Below, one piece after another: positions 24,791 to 32,380 of a stretch of 64,000 nucleotides of DNA (positions are counted from its first letter, which is position 1; each line of letters starts with the position of its first letter). The stretch is from WRGT01 sp942493035 (GTDB taxonomy: Bacteria; Spirochaetota; UBA4802; UBA5550), in NCBI GenBank assembly GCA_942493035.1, contig OW818666.1, positions 3,162,001 to 3,226,000 on the forward strand, written 5' to 3'. The position numbers and the translations under genes are program-made. Under the pieces are notes generated by a model. The model was not told the DNA's origin. It saw only the letters and a program-made list of their open reading frames with translations, and did not search any database.

Positions 24791-26833
24791 ATGACAAACA
24801 TTTTAGTCGTTGAAGATGACAAACCATCCGGACTGATACTCAGAAAGCTTCTGGATAAATCGGGATATAATGTTACAGATGTAGTAGAATCAGGTGAAGA
24901 GGCAATCAGCACAATATTAAACAGTAAACCAGATCTTATTCTCATGGATATTACTCTTGCAGGTGAGATAGATGGTATAGAAACTGCGGAAAGAATTTAC
25001 CAGACACACAGCGTCCCCTTTATATATATTACAGCAGGTACTGACAGCAGCACATTTGAAAGAGTAAAAAAATCACTCCCTCTTAATTATATTGTAAAAC
25101 CCTTTAATTCAAAAATGCTTAATTCCGCCATAGAAATAGCACTTTTTAAATTTGATATGGAAAAAAGACTTAAACAGAGTGAAATTAATCAGAAAAAAAT
25201 CCTTGAATCAATTCCTGATAAAATCTTTGAAATCAAAGCTGACGGATCACCATACTCCCCGGAATACGAGAAAATTCTCAATGAACTCTGGCCGGAAGAT
25301 ATTAAAGAAAAAGCGAAACCCTTTATCACCAGGGCCAATACGGGTGATTCTATAGAAATTTTTGAATTTGAAAAAACAATCGGCAGCAATACCGGATATT
25401 TCGAATCAAGAATTATAAAAATGGGTCCCGACATTCTTCTTGTAATTACAAGAGATATTTCCATTAAAAAAGAGAGCGAGGTTAATCTTTCATCTCAGAT
25501 AAACGAGATGGAGGATGCAATAAAGGAGAGAACCGGTGAACTTCAGAAGCTGAATAGAACGCTTATTGATGAAATTGACAAGCGGAATCTCGCCGAAGAA
25601 GAGATTAAACTGTTCATGGATGTAGTGGAGCAGAGTGCAAACTGTATAATTATTGTCGAAAAGAATGGAACAGTTAAATATACAAACGAAGCCTTTTCCG
25701 CTCTCTCAGGTTATTCAAAAAATGAAGTTACAGGTATAAATATAAATAGTATTCCGAATCCGATTCTACCTGAAGAGGATATTCAGAAGCAGATAAGGGG
25801 TGTGGACTTCTGGAAAGGTGAAACTTATAATCTGAAAAAGACCGGTGAGATCTATTATCTGAAAGCAGCTGTTTCCAAAATCAAAGATAGTAGCGGGAAA
25901 ACTAAATTCATAGTAATATCAGCTGAAGATATAACCGACAGTAAAAAAGATGAAATGGCATTGGAAAAGATGACAAGTGTTGTTAAGAACTCAGCATCTG
26001 ATTCTATCGATAAAGATATGGCATGGCAGACATGGAAGGAGAAGATGCTGAGCCGCAATATATCCCGGACAGATAAATCTATCTTCAGCAATATAAACAA
26101 CAGTTTTACCCAGGGTGCCGGATTCGGTACTCTTATTACTTTTATGGAGATGATGGCAAAATCCGCGAAGGAGAAAGACGGGACAAGAATCGTTGACGGA
26201 ACCCTCTTCAGTGAAGCAATGAAAAATGTAAAAATTGCACAGGACGCGTTTAAAATATTTGCCGGTATTGACTGGATTATATCCAACAATATTGATCTTG
26301 AAGATAAATCAGTCCGGGACCTGTACTCTATTATTAAGGGAACTATAAGTAAAAACAGCAGATTTTCAGATTTTAATAAACATAGAATTGTTATAAACGA
26401 TCTCCCCAAAGGACTGAAGAGTAAGAAAATAAAAATCAATTCACAGTATTTTGCTGAAGCGATGTCTGAACTGATTATCAATGCACTGAAATTTTCCAGA
26501 CCGGCAACTAATATTATTGTGATGGTTTACTCTCAGAATAACACGCTTAGAATATCTGTAATAAATGATCCTCAAAAATCGACAGATGGAACTATAGGTA
26601 TTCCTGAAGAGTATGAAAAAGTAATATTTGAACCTTTCTACAGGATATCCAAACTTGTATACGAACGATATAATACACTTGATTTTGGAATTGGACTTAC
26701 ATTTGTTGAAAAAATAATTACACGACATGGCGGAGAGATTTTTGCAGAAAATATTATCGATTATTCAGACATAACAAAAGATCCGCAGGTAAAAGTAAAT
26801 TTAATGATTTCCCTCCCATATTCCAGGGAATAG
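24791..26833 (+). CDS. Receiver-PAS-HATPase signalling protein without evident H-box
   Basis: 680 residues. Receiver domain (1-120) with D53 (LILMDITLAG) and K103 (YIVKPF). A short PAS-like region and coiled coil (about 140-275) follow, then a clear PAS domain near 280-395 (FMDVVEQSANCIIIVEKNG ... AEDITDSK). The C-terminal ATPase has the N-box EAMSELIINALKFS, FEPFYRI and the G-box DFGIGLTFVEKIITRHGG. Where a dimerisation H-box should lie the sequence reads SIFSNINNSFTQGAGFGTL, with no His-Glu/Asp pair. It may phosphorylate an atypical residue, act without autophosphorylation, or dimerise with another kinase. Cytoplasmic. Confidence 0.85.
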   Translation: MTNILVVEDDKPSGLILRKLLDKSGYNVTDVVESGEEAISTILNSKPDLILMDITLAGEIDGIETAERIYQTHSVPFIYITAGTDSSTFERVKKSLPLNYIVKPFNSKMLNSAIEIALFKFDMEKRLKQSEINQKKILESIPDKIFEIKADGSPYSPEYEKILNELWPEDIKEKAKPFITRANTGDSIEIFEFEKTIGSNTGYFESRIIKMGPDILLVITRDISIKKESEVNLSSQINEMEDAIKERTGELQKLNRTLIDEIDKRNLAEEEIKLFMDVVEQSANCIIIVEKNGTVKYTNEAFSALSGYSKNEVTGININSIPNPILPEEDIQKQIRGVDFWKGETYNLKKTGEIYYLKAAVSKIKDSSGKTKFIVISAEDITDSKKDEMALEKMTSVVKNSASDSIDKDMAWQTWKEKMLSRNISRTDKSIFSNINNSFTQGAGFGTLITFMEMMAKSAKEKDGTRIVDGTLFSEAMKNVKIAQDAFKIFAGIDWIISNNIDLEDKSVRDLYSIIKGTISKNSRFSDFNKHRIVINDLPKGLKSKKIKINSQYFAEAMSELIINALKFSRPATNIIVMVYSQNNTLRISVINDPQKSTDGTIGIPEEYEKVIFEPFYRISKLVYERYNTLDFGIGLTFVEKIITRHGGEIFAENIIDYSDITKDPQVKVNLMISLPYSRE

Positions 26834-26865
26834 TCTCGAAATTCAAGAAGTAATAAGGAGAAAAA

Positions 26866-27051
26866 ATGCCATTTGTAAATGTTAAGGTTGCCGGACCTCT
26901 CACAAGAGATCAGAAAAAAGCGCTGGCTCAAAAAATTTCCACAGCTCTTAAAGAAATTGCAGGAAAAGATCCGAAAACTACTTATATTGTATTTGAAGAA
27001 GTGGATAGAGAAAACTGGGCGGTTGGAGGGAATCTCCTGACCGAAATGTGA
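26866..27051 (+). CDS. 4-oxalocrotonate tautomerase-family enzyme
   Basis: A 61-residue tautomerase. Pro2 directly after the start Met is the family's catalytic base, followed by FVNVKVAGPLTRDQKKALAQK and the conserved TTYIVFEEVDRENWAVGG segment. Small tautomerases of this size work as hexamers and convert enol and keto forms. The natural substrate is unclear; the next genes (ABC/FtsX) give no hint. AAGGAG ribosome-binding site present. It is 3 bp from the ABC ATPase gene, suggesting a shared transcript. Confidence 0.9.
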   Translation: MPFVNVKVAGPLTRDQKKALAQKISTALKEIAGKDPKTTYIVFEEVDRENWAVGGNLLTEM

Positions 27052-27054
27052 GTT

Positions 27055-27723
27055 ATGATTATATCAATTAAAAATATTAATAAATCTTATAAAGTTGCAG
27101 GAGAGAGGATCAATGTTATCAACAATCTTTCACTTGAACTCGACAAGGGAGAGATTATTGCTATTACCGGAAGATCAGGATGCGGGAAGTCTACGCTGCT
27201 GAATATTATAACCGGAATAACAAAAGCCGATAACGGTATAATTTCATTCAGAGAGAAAAAACTGAAGTACTGGTCAGATTTCGCCATGTCGAGAATCCGC
27301 AACAGGGAGATCGGCCAGATCTTCCAGACATTCCGTCTACTTGATGATGAAACGGTAATGACTAATGTAATGATGCCCGCCAGAATAAGAGGAAAAGCCG
27401 GTTCAGCCATAAGGAACTACGCCATAGAAATTTTAGGGAAAGCGGGGATTGCGGAATACCAGAATACAAAGGCCGGTCGCCTTTCGGGGGGACAAAAACA
27501 GCGCGTGGCAATAGCGAGAGCTCTTGTCAACAGACCGTCGCTTATACTCGCCGATGAACCTGATGCCAACCTCGATGCTGAAACATCAATGGAAATTTTT
27601 TCTCTCCTTGAGATGCTTAGACGTGAGGGGAAATCTATAATAATTGTAACACATAAAGAGTATATGCTTAAAAAAGCAGATAGAACATATAAAATGGAAA
27701 AAGGGAGCCTCAGGGAACTGTAA
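27055..27723 (+). CDS. ABC transporter ATPase, LolD/MacB/FtsE type
   Basis: 222 residues with Walker A GRSGCGKST (39-47), Q-loop in IGQIFQTFRLL, signature LSGGQKQ (143-149), Walker B LILADEPDA (163-171) and switch H200 (VTHKEY). It pairs with the FtsX-fold permease directly downstream (stop TAA shares a base with the next ATG). Complexes of this type drive envelope processes such as lipoprotein release, antimicrobial export or hydrolase activation rather than solute import. Specific role unknown. Confidence 0.93.
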   Translation: MIISIKNINKSYKVAGERINVINNLSLELDKGEIIAITGRSGCGKSTLLNIITGITKADNGIISFREKKLKYWSDFAMSRIRNREIGQIFQTFRLLDDETVMTNVMMPARIRGKAGSAIRNYAIEILGKAGIAEYQNTKAGRLSGGQKQRVAIARALVNRPSLILADEPDANLDAETSMEIFSLLEMLRREGKSIIIVTHKEYMLKKADRTYKMEKGSLREL

Positions 27724-28988
27724 TGCTCAGTAAATTATATCTAATAAAAAAAGAGCTGGCCGGAGGGAAATTCATCTCCTTTATAGTATTTTGTGTAATA
27801 CTCCTCTCTGTGTCAGCAATTGTTTCTTTCAATATTCTTTCTGAAAACTTCAACAATTACATTACCAATAATTTTGCATCATCCATACCACCTGATGAAA
27901 TTAAGGTAAAACCGGGTGAGAGCAAAAGTCTTTTTTTATTCTCCACCGGAACAGGTAAGGAGCTCAACAGCGCTGCAGTCAACAGTATATCAAGAATACC
28001 AGGAGTCAGGAGAGTAGATCCTGTAATGGCTGTAACGGTACCTACATCGGCGACTATTTACTTCTTTTCATTTCAGTACAGAACTGACCTTATTGTAGCA
28101 GGAGCCAGTTATCAGTTTGTTGAAAGTGACCTGAAAAACAGCGAGATGAAAAAAGCCTGGCTTAAAGGATCATATAACTTCAGCAGACCCGGAGATACAG
28201 GAATTCCGGTACTTGTCCCTAAAACCCTAATTGACTCATATAATAACGGATTGGCTGCTGCAAATGCATTGCCGGAAATTGTACCGGATAAAATGTCGGG
28301 ATTAAGATTTAAACTATCATTCGGAAAATCCAGTGTGAATGCCTATGAAGGGGCTTATGACTGGTCATCAGTTGTAGCGGGGTATACTAATAAAATAAAT
28401 ATTATGGGTCTTGTTATCCCTTTAAAAGCCGCGGAAGAGATAAATAAGAAATTCGGAAAAACCGGAAGATATATGTTCGCCCTGGTGAACGTAAAAGATC
28501 ATAAAAATTTTGAGGATGTAAAAAACAGAATTAAAAAGATGGGATTTGTAGTAGAAACAGGTGAAACGCTCTCCTCTGAAATATTAAAACTGAAAAAAAC
28601 TGTAAATGCATTTATTACAATGATGATTACCCTTGTTTCATTGATGACGGTTGTAACAACGGCTCTCTGTTCTGTAACAGCTGTATGGGGGAGAATCGAA
28701 TATTACCGTATACTGAGAACTCTTGGTGCATCTAAATTTTTCATAGCACTGACTATTTTAATAAAGTTTGCACTGATGGGATTTGCAGCTTCATGGTGCG
28801 GAATATTCATTATACAGCAGATGAAAGTCTATATTCTTCAGTCTATAACAATACCCGGAGTAAAACTGTCACTGGAGATTACAACTGCAACAATAGCAAC
28901 AGTGCTCACGGCAGGGACATTAATACCAGTAGCAGCATCGCTCCCGGCAATTATCAGGATGTTTTCAGTGAAGCTGGATAATAATTAA
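27723..28988 (+). CDS. FtsX/MacB-like ABC permease
   Basis: 421 residues: one transmembrane helix at about 16-37, a large extracytoplasmic domain (roughly 40-290), then three helices in the last 130 residues (ITLVSLMTVVTTALCSVTAVWG, LIKFALMGFAASWCGIF, and a final TIATVLTAGTLIPVAA). That is the topology of FtsX/MacB-type permeases. It is translationally coupled to the ATPase gene. In the periplasmic domain a serine/asparagine-rich region gives no recognisable partner site. The gene ends just 2 bp before repeat DNA and the IS110 copy B. Confidence 0.88.
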   Translation: MLSKLYLIKKELAGGKFISFIVFCVILLSVSAIVSFNILSENFNNYITNNFASSIPPDEIKVKPGESKSLFLFSTGTGKELNSAAVNSISRIPGVRRVDPVMAVTVPTSATIYFFSFQYRTDLIVAGASYQFVESDLKNSEMKKAWLKGSYNFSRPGDTGIPVLVPKTLIDSYNNGLAAANALPEIVPDKMSGLRFKLSFGKSSVNAYEGAYDWSSVVAGYTNKINIMGLVIPLKAAEEINKKFGKTGRYMFALVNVKDHKNFEDVKNRIKKMGFVVETGETLSSEILKLKKTVNAFITMMITLVSLMTVVTTALCSVTAVWGRIEYYRILRTLGASKFFIALTILIKFALMGFAASWCGIFIIQQMKVYILQSITIPGVKLSLEITTATIATVLTAGTLIPVAASLPAIIRMFSVKLDNN

Positions 28989-28989
28989 G

Positions 28990-29010
28990 CGGCCTGACCC
29001 GCCCGCCCCT
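28990..29010 (-). repeat. Tail of mosaic repeat copy 3 beyond IS110 copy B
   Basis: Read on the minus strand, the GGGGCGGGCGGG stretch directly follows the end of the IS110 copy and continues the CGGAT module. Joined to the sequence at 30475 it restores GGTGCCCAACGGGCGGATAGG, the same target as copy 2. Confidence 0.75.
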
Positions 29011-29106
29011 ATCCGCCGCTATGAGAAAGTCAAATTTAAGTGCTACCTTTTTTTAAATTTTTTTCTTTTAGCGTGCTCCTTTTTTTTAATAACCAGGCAG
29101 CCTGCA

Positions 29107-29230
29107 ATTAAAACGCTTTATATGCCGCTATTCGTACTTGTGTACAGTTTATTTATTCTTTAGCTTTTAATGGTGCTGATAAACCCTGTGACGTCCTCAG
29201 AAGGGACAGCGGATAGGACATCATGCACCA
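29107..29230 (-). ncRNA. Candidate bridge RNA, second copy
   Basis: Complement of 8260-8383, found by mapping the two elements onto each other. The target-matching segment CCTATCCGC is fully complementary to GCGGATAGG at this copy's own insertion site, where copy A's site (GCGGATGGG) has one mismatch (or G-U pair). Both stem-loops are preserved. Confidence 0.68.
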
Positions 29231-29289
29231 AATTGTTAAATAAAGCATTGTAATGTACAGCTCCTTGTTTGTTATAATATCCTTAAACA

Positions 29290-30364
29290 TCAATGAACTA
29301 AACCAACCGTATATGGTGTTCTATGAATTAACAGAGTCCGTAAACGAATAGCCAGTTTTCTTGCAACTGCAACAATCGCTTTCTTTCTGCTTCCCGAACT
29401 GTTAACAACATTATTAAATATTTGCAGTAGTACCGGATCATATTTCAATGCTCGCCATGCGCACTCAACAAGCCATGACCGTACTAATTTATTTCCCTGT
29501 TTTGTAATATGACCTTTCCGTTCCGTTTCACCTGATGAATATTCACTTGGGATCAATCCCAGAAAACTTGAGAATTCAGCTTTATTGTGAAACCTGTCAA
29601 GACTTCCCCACTCCAGAACAAGTCTGATTGCTGTCAGAATACCGATACCAGGTGCGCTTTTTAGCAAGTCAACATCTTCTTTGTATGCTTCTGACTTTGC
29701 CAATATATGAATTTCTTTCAGCACCTGTTTCTGAAGTTCCCAGAGATGAAACAATTCATTGAACATAATACTGAAGTCAAATTTCAGTGATAAAGAAATA
29801 TCCATCTCGGGAATACGTTCGTATGCTTTTTTATAATGTGTTCGATACCAACTGCCTCCCTGAAACTGATTGTCTAAGCCGTGAAACTCCAATGCCCTTC
29901 GGATCCTGTTACATTCCCTTGTTATATCGCGTTGTAATTGCTCATATAAACGTGATATCTGGCGGTCTTCACGGCGCTTTCGATCTGGAACGTGGCAGAT
30001 ATGGTAATCGCCACTTTCTAGATTCTTTGCCAGCCTCCGGCAGTCTATACGGTCATTTTTCTGCCGTTGTGTTTTCTCTTGAGTTACAGTATGTGGAGGC
30101 GTAACAATACAATCATATCCGTCAGATTTCAACTGATCGTGTAATCCAAATCCCCTAAATCCGGCCTCATACATTACATGTATGAGGCAATCCGGAAATT
30201 TGTTGTTAAAATAGTTTTTAAGTACTTCATATTCAGCTGGCATACTCGCCTCATGAATTGTTACTTTTCCGCTTCGTACACATACTTTCCAAGTCTTTTA
30301 TAGAATCTTCAATACCAATAAAAATTTCCTTGTTTTTAACTATATAGTTCATTAAATTACTCAT
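29290..30364 (-). pseudogene. IS110 transposase, frameshifted
   Basis: Same protein as at 7127-8200 except for an extra base near 30300 (GATTCTATAAAAGAC instead of GATTCTAAAAAGAC). This shifts the frame about 22 codons from the ATG at 30364. The remaining 317-residue frame starts at an internal Met (MPAEYEV, 30243) and lacks the first catalytic acidic residue. It retains E66, the DRID motif and the serine domain. It is probably inactive unless ribosomal slippage restores the frame. Confidence 0.88.
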
Positions 30365-30474
30365 AAGGCTACCTCCTTTGTTGATTTTTGTTTTACTTCT
30401 TTTGCACTTCTAAGGTAGCCTTCTTTTTTAGATTTTCAAATAAATTAACCTCTCTGTTCTAGCATAGTAAACCC

Positions 30475-30720
30475 GTTGGGCACCTTTCCCCATGGTGAGA
30501 TGTTGAAAGGGTGAGTGGGGATATTTTTAATTACTTCTCCATTCTTTCACCAGGGGGGACTAGAAACAGGATGTTTCTGGTGGACAGGATTACGACATCG
30601 TGTCGTCTGTCCACAGGCGGTCATCGTGACCGCTCTGTCAGGCGCGGGCACGATGTCCGAAAAGCGCCGACTGATGCCCGACAGGGCAGAGGAGGCGCAT
30701 CGCGACAGTGTGGGCGGGAA
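30475..30720 (-). repeat. Mosaic hairpin repeat, copy 3 (inverted)
   Basis: Reverse complement of copy 1 in module order. It contains the nested palindrome GTGGACAG ... CGACA-TCG-TGTCG ... CTGTCCAC (30580-30614), then GGCGGTCA-TCG-TGACCGC, a CACGATG-centred GGCACGATGTCC, and GAAACAGGATGTTTC (30563-30577) where copies 1-2 have CAAACATCGTGTTTG. The change is compensated on both arms, so the hairpin is preserved while its sequence differs. It also includes TGCCCGACAGGGCA (30674-30687), an internal copy of the target module. Confidence 0.85.
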
Positions 30721-30761
30721 ATAACTCACTAAATAAATAATACAAACTCCATACATAAAAC

Positions 30762-30790
30762 AAAAAAATCCGGTATAAACCGGATTTTTT
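30762..30790. terminator. Bidirectional rho-independent terminator after ferredoxin
   Basis: AATCCGGT-ATAA-ACCGGATT flanked by A7 on the left and T6 on the right. The T run on the minus strand lies directly after the ferredoxin gene. The symmetric form would also stop transcripts coming from the repeat side. Confidence 0.9.
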
Positions 30791-30818
30791 GTTTTATGAG
30801 AACATTTGGCAGTGAAAA

Positions 30819-30992
30819 TCAGCCCGCAGAGATTGCATCAGCAGGACATACGCTTTCACAAGCGCCGCAATCGATACATACATCAGGATTGATTGCATGA
30901 ACGTCACCTTTTTCTGATATTGCCTCAACCGGACACTCAGCAGCACATGCACCGCAGTTTGTGCATGCATCTTTATCAATTTTGTAAGCCAT
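30819..30992 (-). CDS. 2[4Fe-4S] ferredoxin
   Basis: A 57-residue protein with two clusters of the form CxxCxxCxxxCP: CTNCGACAAECP and CIDCGACESVCP. This is the classic clostridial-type low-potential electron carrier for pyruvate-ferredoxin oxidoreductase, hydrogenase and similar enzymes. Start chosen at the ATG at 30992 because GGAGG lies 6 bp upstream; a longer frame starting at 31067 lacks support and reads leader sequence. It has its own terminator. Two tandem CCGGAAAATT repeats lie in its leader. Confidence 0.95.
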   Translation of the reverse strand: MAYKIDKDACTNCGACAAECPVEAISEKGDVHAINPDVCIDCGACESVCPADAISAG

Positions 30993-31041
30993 AATTTCCT
31001 CCGTAAAAGAAAAATTAAAATTTATTAAATTACTTAATCTG

Positions 31042-31061
31042 CCGGAAAATTCCGGAAAATT
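31042..31061 (-). promoter_or_regulatory. Tandem repeat in the ferredoxin leader
   Basis: Two adjacent CCGGAAAATT units, together forming overlapping GGAATTTTCC palindromes, 50-70 bp ahead of the ferredoxin start. A dyad in tandem at this position is a plausible operator. A TTGACA at about 31106-31111 (minus strand) has no well-spaced -10, so the promoter is not placed. Confidence 0.45.
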
Positions 31062-31129
31062 CCGCATTCAACAGAATCATACAAGTCATGAAGCATAAAA
31101 AATTGTCAAGAGATTATGAAAAAAAAATC

Positions 31130-32191
31130 CTACCATGCCAACCCTGCTGAAATACCTATTGCGTATCCGTTATCCGTATAATAATACGTAGCGGGAACAT
31201 CTATGAAGATAGGTCCCATACTAAGCCCTATATTAGCCATTAGTTTAGGTCTGAACTTATCCGGTTCAACAGGATCGGTACCTGCATCAATAGAAACAGA
31301 GCCTTTTCTGCCGACAAGACCGGTAAGTCCCCCGACACTATCATCTGTTATTTCTATCGGCCCTGCACTCTTCAGTTTAAAGCTTGTGCTTCCCGATGGA
31401 ACATAATCAAATCCGCCGCCGACACCTATATTCAAAATATAAAGAAGTCTTATTGAAGTATATAACTCTATCGGGACAACAACAGTTTTTGTATCCATTA
31501 CAAGATCGACAGACGAGTCCACCGTCGCATAGAAAATCCCGTTATCAACCTCCTGAGTAGGGAGTTCTTTATAAAATGATACTATATTATTCGAATATAT
31601 AAAACCTGATTCCAGCGAGAGACCTCTCCACAAAATTGATCTTGCAAGAATTGATTTCTCATTGAATATCTGATAATTTAACAATACTCCGAAAAGATTT
31701 GAGTTATATTCAATACTATAATCAGATCGATCTATTGCATAATCGAACTTTCCGAATTTAAATGATATATACAAACCATCGATAATGAAACCGAGATTAA
31801 GCCCGGCCTGAATAACGGCAGGATTCCCTCCAACACCTGCATAAATATCTCCGGTATCCAGCTCATCCTGAAGCTCTGTAAAAAACATCGGATCATCGCT
31901 TGGGGCCTGAACGGACAGCATCGAACCTGCACCTATGGCAAAGATGTCAAATCCTTTGTAGCCGCGCAAAGTAGCCGCATGAGAGGCATATGTATTTGCA
32001 TTACCAAAACCTTTAGCAAGTTTGGGCATGTTGTCGTATTTAGAAATTTCAGTTTCAAGGGCATTTTCAACTAATGGAGCCAGAGTTGTATTAAGCGTGG
32101 CATCTCCAAAATCCACAGAAACCGTAAGAGCTGAAAGATTACCTGCAGATAGAATTATAAATAGATATATAAATAAGAACCTGTATTTCAT
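31130..32191 (-). CDS. Exported probable beta-barrel protein
   Basis: 353 residues with a signal peptide (MKYRFLFIYLFIILSAGNLSA). The mature part alternates glycine-rich turns and amphipathic strands (GVGGNPAVIQAGLNLGFIIDGLYISFKFG...) and ends in GISAGLAW. A terminal aromatic residue and strand pattern suggest an outer-membrane beta-barrel. Several paired Asp/Gly turns may be loops. No family assigned. Transcribed alone between ferredoxin and clpB. Confidence 0.72.
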   Translation of the reverse strand: MKYRFLFIYLFIILSAGNLSALTVSVDFGDATLNTTLAPLVENALETEISKYDNMPKLAKGFGNANTYASHAATLRGYKGFDIFAIGAGSMLSVQAPSDDPMFFTELQDELDTGDIYAGVGGNPAVIQAGLNLGFIIDGLYISFKFGKFDYAIDRSDYSIEYNSNLFGVLLNYQIFNEKSILARSILWRGLSLESGFIYSNNIVSFYKELPTQEVDNGIFYATVDSSVDLVMDTKTVVVPIELYTSIRLLYILNIGVGGGFDYVPSGSTSFKLKSAGPIEITDDSVGGLTGLVGRKGSVSIDAGTDPVEPDKFRPKLMANIGLSMGPIFIDVPATYYYTDNGYAIGISAGLAW

Positions 32192-32318
32192 AACAAATCT
32201 CCGGTTATAAGAAAGTTATTACAATTTATATAATCTGAACAGATTAATCCACTATATTTTTAACAGTATTTAAGGATTTTAAGAATCTGCTCAAAAGCCG
32301 GTGATGTTTAACAAACAG

Positions 32319-32365
32319 CCTTCCCCATTTTCATGGGGAAGGTGCCCGAAAGGGCGGATGGGGAG
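32319..32365 (+). repeat. Solitary end module of the mosaic repeat, vacant IS110 target
   Basis: CCTTCCCCAT-TTTC-ATGGGGAAGG (32319-32342) is followed by GGTGCCCGAAAGGGCGGATGG (32341-32361) and GGGAGGG. It is the same end module that carries the IS110 insertions at 7017 and 30474, here uninterrupted, and lies 16 bp from the clpB stop. It may serve as clpB transcript end, but has no T run on the minus strand. Confidence 0.8.
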
Positions 32366-32380
32366 GGAGATGTAAAAAGA

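Larger units (their letters stand above)
29011..30474 (-). mobile_element. IS110-family element, inverted copy B
   Basis: Almost identical to the 7017-8479 element, in reverse orientation and one base longer. Differences noted are a one-base insertion and one substitution near the 5' end of the transposase gene. The non-coding ends, including the guide-RNA region and the ribosome-binding-site stem, look unchanged. It is inserted in mosaic repeat copy 3 at the same position as copy A in copy 2. It could supply RNA or be mobilised by the intact enzyme. Confidence 0.9.

Noticed and set aside
29787..30104. Minus- and plus-strand shadow frames inside the two IS110 transposase genes
   Set aside because: Identical antisense frames appear in both copies only because the elements are identical; no start signals.
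30511..30756. Short frames on both strands over repeat copy 3
   Set aside because: They arise from GC-rich palindromes without stops; no ribosome-binding site or recognisable protein.
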